NCBI RefSeq assembly: GCF_036898095.1
Contig: NC_090761.1
Location: 42,141,671-42,205,670 of the forward strand
Direction: 5' to 3'
From: Palaemon carinicauda
Lineage: Eukaryota > Arthropoda > Malacostraca > Decapoda > Palaemonidae
Length of the DNA stretch: 64,000 bases
A program made the position numbers and the translations under genes. Positions 55,593 to 64,000 of the stretch are shown one piece after another. The notes beneath the pieces are model-generated. The model was not told the DNA's origin. It saw nothing but the letters and a program-made list of their open reading frames with translations, and did not search any database. Numbering within the stretch: position 1 is the stretch's first letter; each line of letters opens with the position of its first letter.

Positions 55593-57300
55593 GGAGCCAT
55601 CCCTGAGGGACTTGTCCCTGCAGAGAACGTGGCTGTCAGATCATTGGAGCCATCCCTGAAAGCCTTGTTTATGCATGACATAATTGTACAGCAAAACTTC
55701 AAAGGCTCGAAATCAGCTGTGAAGTTGACCTGTAAAATCTTGGAGCGTCTCCTGGCCAGGCGCCAGGGAGAGTCTACGAGATTTGAGAAGTCTATCTGGG
55801 CAGAGGCAGGAACTCCCAAGCCGAGAACTTCTCTCGTGTCATATCAGACTCTCGCTCTATAAGCCAGTTTAAAAGAAGGGAAAGCAAAGGCTGTATCCCC
55901 CAAACTCCTCCTGGTGATAAACCAGTCGCCTAGCAAACGTAAAGCTCTCTAGGAGAGCGAGAGAGCACTAGCTTATAAACAACGGCTTCGAAGTAGCTAG
56001 GCCTAGTGTAAGCTCTGACGTTTAGGCGAACGAGGAGCAGCAGTTACAAAAAGATCCGGACAAAGATCCTTAAAAATCAGCATGATTTCATTAAAGTCCA
56101 TAGAGGGCTAAGCAGCTTTAGGCTCCTCTCCGTCTGACAGAGTCCTCAAGGGAATATCAGTAGGAGGGGGAACAGCAACTTCCTCATATAAAGGAACCTT
56201 GTCCGATAATAGCCGAGTCTCAAGCAAGGGAGAGACCTACCGTGGTGGCAATGCTTTACAAGCAGAGTCCACACGCACTGGTGCATTAGTAGCGGACCAG
56301 GACGCAACGTCCTGTAACTGCTTGACAGTCTGTGAACTGTCAACAACAACAGGTGCGAGAGACCAGGACGCAACGTCATGTAACTGCTCGACAGTCTGTG
56401 AACTGTCAACAACCACAGGTGCGTGAGGACGCACAGCGTCCACTCGAGACTGCTTTGACTGCCTAGACTGAGCAGTCAAAACAACTCTAGAATGCGGAGG
56501 TTGACGCACAGCGTCAAAACAAGTCAACTCCGATTGTTAGCGAACGTCCTGAACGTCAACAGGAGCATCAGCAAGTGGCCTAACGTCCAAATGTGGCTGA
56601 AAATCCACACGAGACCGCATCGAGTGTGGTTCTAAACAACCTGACTGACGTGACTTAGCTACGCCAACGTCAACAGGACGCACAAAGGAACGTTAGGTTG
56701 GCTGAAAGCCAGGATCTCGATGAGATAAACGGCTAGGCTCAACGGACTAATCGGCAGAATAGTCTTCCATAAGGGAGGCAAGCTTAATCTGCATGTCTTG
56801 CCGTACAACCCATTTAGGATCAACGGAAATGGTTGCGGTAAGAGACGAGGGTAACGTCTGTGACCGCAACACTTTGCCAACAAAAAAGACTCTCGGAGTC
56901 TGTGTTACGCTTTTGTTAGGCGGCGAGCAGTTTTCCGATGACTGCATAGGGTCAGAGCTGTCCTAATGGCTGCAACCAGGACGCTGGACCTGTCCTGAAA
57001 GGACTGACTTTCGCTTAAGGGCCTCGAAACCTTGTTTCAGGTTTCTTATGCGAAAAGCCTTCGGATGACGAGGAGAAAATTGTCTCTCTCGCCTTATGGT
57101 AGGGGAGATCTTGGTAAGATACACCCGATACCATAGAGGGAAACGTCTGTTCGCTGATCAAGGCCTCTCGAACCCATAAGTCGTACGACATTACTTCTCC
57201 CCTGGGCTTGGGAGCTTGCAAGAGGTCCCGGACTAGGTGAACGACAGGCACGAACAGACGAACCCTCGGACGCAACACTGTAACACTTTGCGCAATATCA
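55593..57300 (-). pseudogene. DIRS-E gag-like region, degraded
   Basis: Pieces matching gag occur in several frames: LGVPASAQIDFSNLVDSPWR (55589-55819), VRQPPHSRVVLTAQSRQSKQ (56237-56527) and the SPGPLASSQ-equivalent near 57200 in another frame. A 66-bp (22-codon) unit, APVVVDSSQTVEQLHDVASW, is duplicated at about 56296-56427. The N-terminal Cys/His module of B and D is absent, as in DIRS-A. Confidence 0.72.
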
Positions 57301-57784
57301 CTTTATCACTACGATTTTCTGTTTGCACTTATTTCACTGAAATCGAAACTTTTACTGATTTCTACCTGAAGCACGCAATTCTACCCTCATCAAAAGGTAG
57401 TAAATGCGAAATCAGTCGTATAATGCAAGCACATTAATACCAGCAAAAAAACAGTAAACATCTTTTAAGATAAAAAAATTCAGTGGTTGGGGAAGAGAAT
57501 AAACACTAGTTCATTCAAAACTATGTTTTCAATCTCTCACCGTACATTGCCTGGGGACGAGAATAAAACTAAAAACGTTTTATCCTTTCTCCCCGTACAG
57601 AGACTAGGGATTAAATCTATCCAAAACGAGTTCAAGATTTAAGATGAAGATAAAACACCTGTACTGCGAAAGCTCAAACCAAAATGAAGTACTTCACCAA
57701 ATATGTTGAGAAAACTCCAGGTTCTACAGCGAGTAAAAGTACGTCTTGTCGACACGTCGACAGAGAAGAAATTGAGTCTTTGTT
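57301..57784 (-). other. DIRS-E 5' non-coding region
   Basis: 57300-57600 shares blocks with DIRS-A 16030-16270. From about 57640 (CACCTGTACTGCGAAAGCTC) the sequence is B/D-type. The change of affinity marks a recombination or template-switch point near 57.62 kb. Confidence 0.65.
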
Positions 57785-57943
57785 TACATCGAGAGAGTGG
57801 TATCTGGCCGACAGTTGGCGCTGGTGGGCACACCCGCAACCTGTATAGCGATCGCTGGCGAGTTTTTACTGTTTTTTGTCTGTCGAGCAACAGAGTTGCA
57901 GCTACTGTATTATATATTCACCAGCTAAGTTAAATATTTAAAA
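57785..57943 (-). repeat. DIRS-E right inverted terminal repeat and outer end
   Basis: Reverse complement of the left repeat, ending AGCTAAGTTAAATATTTAAAA. A short insertion (CTGTAT) lies near 57905. Confidence 0.83.
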
Positions 57944-58899
57944 CTAACGTTTGCACATAAAGGTTTGCGCATTTGAATGCACGAGCTATACAACCCGTTC
58001 TACGTGGCGAGTGAGGTATTATAAGCAAAGGTTGATGAGTGTGCAGCACCCCTCCTACCGTTGGCGAGTGTTGTGTTAGGTTCAGTATGCACACTGAACG
58101 CCTTTATAGAGAAACTGTGAGCGTAGCGTTCGTTCCTGCTCTTAACAGAAGTCAAGCACATGTATCATTTGCAAGCATTACTGAGGTAGTGCTCACTCTA
58201 GTTGATGAGGTAACACTCGCTCTTGCTCTGAACAATGAGTCTAGCACAAGGGTCATCTAGAAGAAGAAACTCACTAGAAGACTCGATGAAGAGTTCATTG
58301 CAGCAATAGGGCTTGAAGAAATAGAGCTAGCATGTGCGTCTATTGTCCTATCGCAGAGAAGATCGTGGATGGTGATCTCAGGGCTCCTCGTAATTGGCTT
58401 GCGGTGATCATTGTCCCACTGGAATGTCCTAGAACATGCGTTCTCTTCATAATTGTGTCACTCGTCAAAGAACTCCCAAAGGAGTTTGGGTGAAGTGTGG
58501 TCACGAGTGGACAGGCTATCAGGAGCTGATGGATGATCACGAGTAAAGGAGACGTCACAAGCTGGAACCTGGTCGCAAGGTGGATCGCTGTCGGTATGAA
58601 AGTTCCTCCTATCAGCCCTGCAAGATGGGGGTGGCGAGCACTGGTTCATGTTGTTGAGGTGCCTCTGGACGTATGTTCACGTTAAGGTGATATAGCTGCA
58701 TCGCTCATCAGGACTCCCTCCGGAGTTTGACGAGAGCTCCTAGGAGACTCCAAGATAGGAACTGGGTGATGAACGTGTCGAACTCTGGGGCAACCAACCT
58801 CCCCCTCACAATCTGAAGAGCCACGCTCAAAGGGGCTAGAGAAAGGCATGGGTGAAACCAGACGCCTTTTCATAGTCACGCATGGTGGAGACCACTCTG

Positions 58900-59463
58900 G
58901 GAAGGACCTAACCCGCGTACGGGAAATGTATCCCCCGAGATGAGCACGAACAAGTATCCGCCTTTTGCACTCCCTGTACCAGCTGACATCTCAGAACGAG
59001 CGAGTGCGGTGGTGTCGGCACTGAAAGGACCAATCAGGAGAGAACTTAATCTGTGAATGGGAAAGGAGTCCCCTGAGAGGAGCAGAAACACGATTCCACC
59101 CTTTGCATTCCCTCCACAGGATGACATCTCAGAATGAGCGAGTGCAGTGGTGTCGGCACTGAAAGGACCACTCAGAAGAGAACCTAACCTGTGAATGGGA
59201 AAGGAGTCCCCTGAGAGGAGCAGAAACAAGCTTCTATCCTTTGCATTCCCTCCACAGGATGACATTTCAGAATGAGGGAGTGCGGTGGCGTTGGCGCTGA
59301 AAGGATCACTCCGGGGAGGACCGACCCCACGTACGGGAAATTCACCATGAATAGCAGGAACGAGCTTCAGACTTCGTATTCCCTCTGCCAGCTGAGCTGA
59401 CTCAGAGCAAGGGAGGGCGGCGTCCTCAGCGCTGAAGGAATAATGCTGGGGTAGCAGGAACAA
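58900..59463 (-). repeat. 138-bp in-frame tandem repeat
   Basis: Roughly four copies; two central copies start CTGTGAATGGGAAAGG at 59051 and 59189 (period 138 bp, 46 codons). Translated on the minus strand each gives FPIHRLGSLLSGPFSADTTA and LAHSEMSSCGGNAKGG-type text within one 195-codon open frame (58876-59463). The period is a multiple of three and the frame is preserved in all copies. Confidence 0.85.
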
Positions 59464-59898
59464 GCTTCAGACTTTGCATTCCCTCAGCCAGCTGAGCTAA
59501 CTCAGAACGTGAGTGTGTGTTGTCGTCAGTTGATGAACGAGATCGAGTTCAAGCTCTTCTCAGTGAACAGTGAAGGTGCATCAAAGAAGAGCAACTCCCT
59601 GAGGAGGAGGGCAGAACCTCTTTGCTAAATGAAGGGGTGGGGTCCTCCATTCCCAAGGGTAGTCCAGAGCAAAAAAGGAAGTACAGAAGTAGTTTTCTTG
59701 TTCTCAAGGAAAAACTACGAAGGAGACGCAGCCTTCTTTCAGTTCCTGCATGCCGACTCTGATCCGCAACACACTGTAAAAATAAAGAAACAAAACTAAA
59801 AGACCAAATTAGTCAAAGGACAGTCAAAAAAAAAGGTGAGCAGTGGAGAAGGACGATGTCCGATCTCTACCGAGCCAAAAGCAAGTGACGAGATAACA

Positions 59899-59900
<2 letters not shown>

Positions 59901-59973
<73 letters not shown>
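59901..59973. repeat. (GT)n microsatellite
   Basis: Uninterrupted GT run of about 73 bp. Val-Cys ORFs across it are artefacts. Confidence 0.98.
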
Positions 59974-59975
<2 letters not shown>

Positions 59976-62900
59976 CTGGTTAGCCGGTGCTATCCCCTAT
60001 GGCCCCCGCTAGCTAGCAGTGGGGTAGTTAAAACTGGCGAAAGTCTTAGGGCTTCTTCCAGCTTTGCTGAAAGTATATTCCCTAATTAAGAGTGAAAGGG
60101 TTTGTATTACTGTTGGAACAAGGGTAAAAAAAATAGGGGGGGTAACACTCTACTTCCTGATAAAGGAGCAAATGCTCGGTCCCTTAGTAAACCAAGAACT
60201 AAAGACGTATGGCTCCTCCAGGTAAGTGCTGTACCCTTGTCACATAAGAAGGGAAAGATCCCTCGAAAATACAATTGCGCCTACTTGATTTTTCTAGGAA
60301 ATAGCAGCTGAGTACTAATGTGCATGTGTAGGGCTATATATAGGATGAACATGAGAGGCCGCATTTCTGTAGGAGAGTTTTAGGGCGCACTCACAGGAGA
60401 GAACTTGTTGGTGTACTCACGAGAGGGGGCACAAATAGTTGAGGGAGCAGAACTCGAGTCTTGAAAGGATACACGTCCATCAACTCGTCTCCTGAGTCCA
60501 GACAGACGTAAGGATTGTCGAGGTTCAACCTGTTTCCTTTTTGAGCAAGTATGAACAGTGGCCCGCACTGTACTTCGACCCGCATGCAGCAGTGGCATAG
60601 AGGCTCTCTCTCTCTCATAGCCCTAGAGGTGCCCTTTGATCCTGCATAAGCCTTAGGGGACCCATACCTCTGAAGGACTAACGCATTCGGTCCGGGATGA
60701 CCGTTGGAGCATCTTTTCCATAGGTTGCCTCTCCGAGATGGAAGAGCCTCTCCACGACAGATTAAGGTGAGTTTGAGTACCTATATTTAGAACCTCTACC
60801 CATCTTAAGAATCTTGATGATGTGTCTGGAAGATCCTGCCCGTGATGAGTTCGTTTTATACCTGGACCCTAGGAACTGTGCTCACAATCATTCACGAGTA
60901 TGCTTCGGTACATGAACAAGAGCTTGCTCCCTAACAGAAGAGAGTTCGCGAACAGGTGAACACTTGCTAACAAAAGAATTTGCTTTTTTCAGAGAATGCG
61001 AGAAAACATGGGCATGCATAAGGGTGACTGCTTTCCAATAGAAAGATGACCACAAACAAGAGATTGTGCAGTGTCACAGGTACATACACACACAAAGAAT
61101 ATATAACTTTTCAAGTGAGGCAGATTGTTGGCCTGTCCTGTGCGCTCTTGTCTGCACAGGGTAATGTACTTCCTCCTATGAAGAAAAGTTAACAGGTGAA
61201 CTAATGTGAACAAGAGTGTACTAGGCAGGTGCAATTAAGAGAATGTGCTTCCACAGGTGAGAGAGCACATAGTGTAGCTTTTGAGAGCAGGTACGTATAT
61301 GTATGTGCGAACAGGACAGCATGCTTCCACAACTGAGGGAGAGTGTACAGGCATGTTATCACTACCAAATGAGCACTGGGAGACATATGAGCACACTCTA
61401 ACAGTAGATTACAGGCACATAGGCGAGTAAACCTCAACAGGTAATGGCAAAAGTACAGGAGCTCTACTGCTCGTATTTGAGCATTAGCAACTGGCTGATG
61501 AACATATAGTAGCACGAGCGCGTAGTAAGTGAGACCGATTGTACCCGGTCACTGTTGCAAACAAGATCACACCAACGAACAGATGAGAACTTGTGGCTGA
61601 GAGAGAATGTGCATAGGCCAGTCCTCAAGGGGTGAAGGAGACTACACCCTTGTGCACTTGTGGACAAGTGAGCAAGCGCTGGTGAACTTCAAAGCGCTCA
61701 CTGAGGGGTGAGCGCCAACATGGGGATTAGCCTCATGTCTAGCTCTTCTGAGTGAATAGGTGAGCAAGCACGCACTCAAGAGTGCTCAAGAATTGAGAAG
61801 CACGTACGAACAGGAGGATCAACCTCCTGTTCTTCAAAGGAGTGTGTGCTCTTGGGAGCACTCGTCACAATTCTTGTAGTACTTTCAAATTTTGTCTCGT
61901 CCTCTCCATTAGGAAGACTCCAAAGAACCAGCCTCAGAAGGGGTGTGGGCCTGCTTTGTACTTTCAGATGTAGAATGTGTCCTGGGGTAAACTATATGCA
62001 CCATTGTCACGCTTGTGTGAGGGAGGGACCACAGGCTGTGCAAATAAGTGCTCTCTTTTCACCTTCAGGAGGTGGCCAGATATCAGAGACTCCTCTGTAG
62101 AAGAAATCAAAATCAGGTTGGAAGGCAGGGGAAGGGGGAATGAGGCAGTTTCCTCTTTCCCAGAAGATGTCATCGAATAGATTAATGCAGGAAGTAACGG
62201 AGCTACTGAAGGTGAGGACAAGACGTTAACCTGAAGGTGAGGACAAGACGTTAACTGAATCAACACTAGTCCTTGCCTGATTGGAGGGGGACACAGCAGA
62301 CACTACTTCTGCTACAGCAGCAGGGCAGAAAAGTAGCAGTGAGAGACTGGGAAGTCCTAGCAAGGACTTTCAGAAGTCTTCCCTTGGATGGAATGCCTTC
62401 AAGTCCTAGAGAAGACCACAGCACCTTTAGGGCAAAGTCCTTGGCCATATCGTCACCAGTCACAACACGCTTGCTACGGAATGAAGGACAGAAGTTATCT
62501 GGTTTACAGGAGAAACCAGGTAGAATCACTTCACTTGCAGCCAACAGATAAGGAAGTTGTATCATCAACCTTCTTCACTATCCTTCCAGTGGAGAGAGAC
62601 GAAGAAGCGTTGGGAGTTGGCAGATTTCTTCGCCCTCATGGAAACTCCAAAGATGAAGTCTCTTCCATTTCCTCCTCCTGACATACAGTATTCCACCAAC
62701 TGAGGTAATGACTATTCATTACTGTGCAGTACACTCATTACAGGGCGACAACTGCAAACAGTCATGCCCCTTGAAAGGACATCAAGGAATGGGGGATCAA
62801 CATTGATATTGCTTATAAAGGTGCCGTATTTACGGCATGGACACTGGGGCAGAACTGCATGTGTACACGTTTCTCCATTCCATAAACAGCAACCAAAGAC

Positions 62901-63183
62901 TATATAAAGAGAAAAAGAAAATTAAAGAAACAAAGTTATGAACATCGAGAGTACGTCCATACTATTGGGCAGCTGAAGTCAAAGTGGTAATCGGTGTGCT
63001 GGCAGAGGGGGCAGTTTCCTGACTACCTGCCAACAACTACCAACACCTTATTAGATATTTTAACAGTCGAGTTCCAGCTTTGCTGAAATCACACAACTCC
63101 TAATGGATTATGATTTGTATCTGTATAGGAACAAATTAAATACATAACGAACATAAAGAATACAAAGAGAAAAGGTCACATAC

Positions 63184-63405
63184 CTTAGGTATGGTCTTTC
63201 TATGGGTTTCAATGGTAGCGCTGACCCTAAAATACGAACTAGAGACCTTCGCCGGCCTCTTGCTGAAGCAGATGTTACTTCATGCCTCAGTCTTGTCAAC
63301 AGAGGTCCTAGGCCAAGAGCCTCAAGGAGCATCCATACACTATCTCCTACATCCAACAACAACTCCTCCACCACCCCCACCATCATGGATCTTGATTCAC
63401 TCATC
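63184..63405 (-). CDS. MTFR1-like gene, exon 1 (N-terminus, RSLVR...LPLKP block)
   Basis: Acceptor CTCCCAG|G just before an ATG at 63402-63404, so the gene has at least one upstream non-coding exon outside the window, and this ATG is the likely start. 73 codons plus two bases to the donor AAG|GTATGT. The N-terminus MSESRSMMVGVVEELLLDVG has a hydrophobic stretch (VWMLLEALGLGPLL). GRRRSLVRILGSALPLKPIE matches the family's SRSIVRxIGTxLPLKPCPR block, in which the first residues are strongly conserved in MTFR1, MTFR2 and MTFR1L. Phase 2 fits both exon 2 (38225) and exon 3 (6889). The ORF that runs on past 63184 is intron. Confidence 0.82.
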
Positions 63406-64000
63406 CTGGGAGACAACCAAGAAAAATTAGTATCATTCAAATATATAAGTATTATCACATGCTACAACTAAATGAAATATCAAAAGGAAATATATTTTGA
63501 CAAAATTGTTTTTTACTATTTTTTTCCAATTACGAAGGTAGCATTATGCTAAGGGGCAGGAATGCAAGATTATTGTTCAATGTAATGCTCCGACTATTCA
63601 CACACACACAATACCAAAAATTAGTTTCAAATCCAAAAAATTATTAGCATTAATTGAGGTGTAAAGAACTAGGCTATAGTCCAGTCAAACAAAAATTTAA
63701 AAGTTTATTGAAACTGAAAACCCCTTTTTTTCAATTAAAAATTCATAAGGTATTACTGTAAGGGCAAAAAGAATCTTCCATCTTACAGAAACAGCCCTTT
63801 TTTCAAATCCAAGAAGTCTAGTTTCCATGACCCTTAATATGGCTACACTTGGAAAGATTTTCTTGCACTGTCAATAAAAACCAATGTGTTTTTTTTATCT
63901 GCACCATTTGTATGTTAAAAGTATACTGTAATCAGTCATGACTTCACTACAAAATGATAGTGCCTTGATATCCATGGGTTTGATATCTCTCTCTCTCTCT
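63406..64000. other. upstream intron sequence (5' UTR intron)
   Basis: AT-rich sequence 5' of the first coding exon on the minus strand; the polypyrimidine tract TTTTTCTTGGTTGTCTCCCAG (first 20 bases: rc of 63409-63428) lies at its end. Ends in a (CT)n tract from about 63988. No coding segment was recognised. Confidence 0.6.

Larger units (their letters stand above)
52265..57943 (-). mobile_element. DIRS-E: chimeric DIRS element
   Basis: 5679 bp with DIRS-B-type outer ends. From the left end to about 55330 it is nearly identical by eye to B and D (ICR, YR, RNase H, RT C-terminal part). From about 55330 to 57600 it diverges strongly in RT and gag and shares its upstream non-coding blocks with DIRS-A (for example TTTGCACTTATTTCACTGAA). 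The final 300 bp are again B-type. RT lacks the segment between the FGLS-type motif and the text before YLDDW. No intact gag frame. Confidence 0.88.
57944..63140 (-). mobile_element. degraded DIRS-like 5' regions (G-like)
   Basis: No conserved domain is intact, but gag-like text related to DIRS-G occurs at 58682-58879, and two places look like right ends of DIRS-like elements: about 60040-60125 (TTCCAGCTTTGCTGAAAGTA, AGGGTTTGTATT..GGAACAA) and about 63075-63140 (TTCCAGCTTTGCTGAAATCA, TTTGTATCTG..GGAACAAAT). The shared TCCAGCTTTGCTGAAA block suggests at least two related copies. Boundaries and number of copies cannot be settled by eye. Confidence 0.45.
38226..63183 (-). other. MTFR1-like intron 1 (25.0 kb), packed with mobile elements
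   Basis: About 24,958 bp between donor AAG|GTATGT (rc of 63178-63186) and the acceptor at 38226-38228. It contains DIRS-G, an internally deleted LINE, DIRS-D, DIRS-E and further degraded DIRS-like sequence. The first 320 bp (38226-38547) are plain AT-rich intron. Confidence 0.75.

Noticed and set aside
58039..58260. Possible host exon or small gene in the 58-63 kb region
   Set aside because: Short ORFs here lack paired splice sites and family similarity, and the region shares phrases with the G-like repeat at 42.7-43.0 kb.

Overview
This is a eukaryotic, AT-rich, intron- and repeat-dominated window. Abundant DIRS-type (tyrosine-recombinase) retrotransposons, long (GA)n tracts and decapod-style LINEs suggest a decapod crustacean, possibly a caridean shrimp. 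That assignment is inference from repeat content; no species marker is present.

One host gene can be supported, and it spans almost the whole window on the minus strand. It is a mitochondrial fission regulator (MTFR1/MTFR1L/MTFR2 family) gene in five coding exons: 63184-63405, 38112-38225, 6233-6889, 4760-5123 and 2769-2879. All have consensus GT/AG borders and matching phases (2, 2, 2, 0), and together they encode about 488 aa. Introns 1 and 2 are about 25.0 and 31.2 kb and are filled with mobile elements.

Intron 2 (6890-38111), left to right: a decayed RTE-like LINE 3' end (about 7.1-8.0 kb); a CR1/Rex-like LINE inserted in a (GA)n tract (8335-18354) and split by DIRS-A (10582-17298); DIRS-B (18711-35489), which is itself split by DIRS-C (18991-26460, opposite strand) and by a Tigger/pogo DNA transposon (26513-29331); then a TA-flanked MITE with an expanded (AT)n core (35565-36265). 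Intron 1 (38226-63183): a decayed DIRS-like element G (from about 38.55 kb); an internally deleted LINE (44.1-45.3 and 51.5-51.8 kb) split by DIRS-D (45308-51522); DIRS-E (52265-57943), a chimera; and degraded DIRS-like 5' material with tandem repeats up to about 63.14 kb, ending some 45 bp from the exon 1 splice donor.

The DIRS copies keep the expected architecture: inverted terminal repeats, an internal complementary region (ICR) that joins the complements of both outer ends, and gag, RT/RNase H/MT-like and tyrosine recombinase (YR) regions in overlapping frames. Two insertions (A in the LINE ORF2, C in DIRS-B) can be read as exact and without target duplication, because the empty site is recovered from a reading frame or from sister copies. 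Every copy carries its own lesion: B has frameshifts in gag and RT; D has an intact gag but a broken RT; E has lost the YR tyrosine from frame; A lacks most of RT; C lacks the RT aspartates. The window is best read as a host intron that has been a repeated landing site for DIRS elements, with a host exon still preserved between the element clusters.
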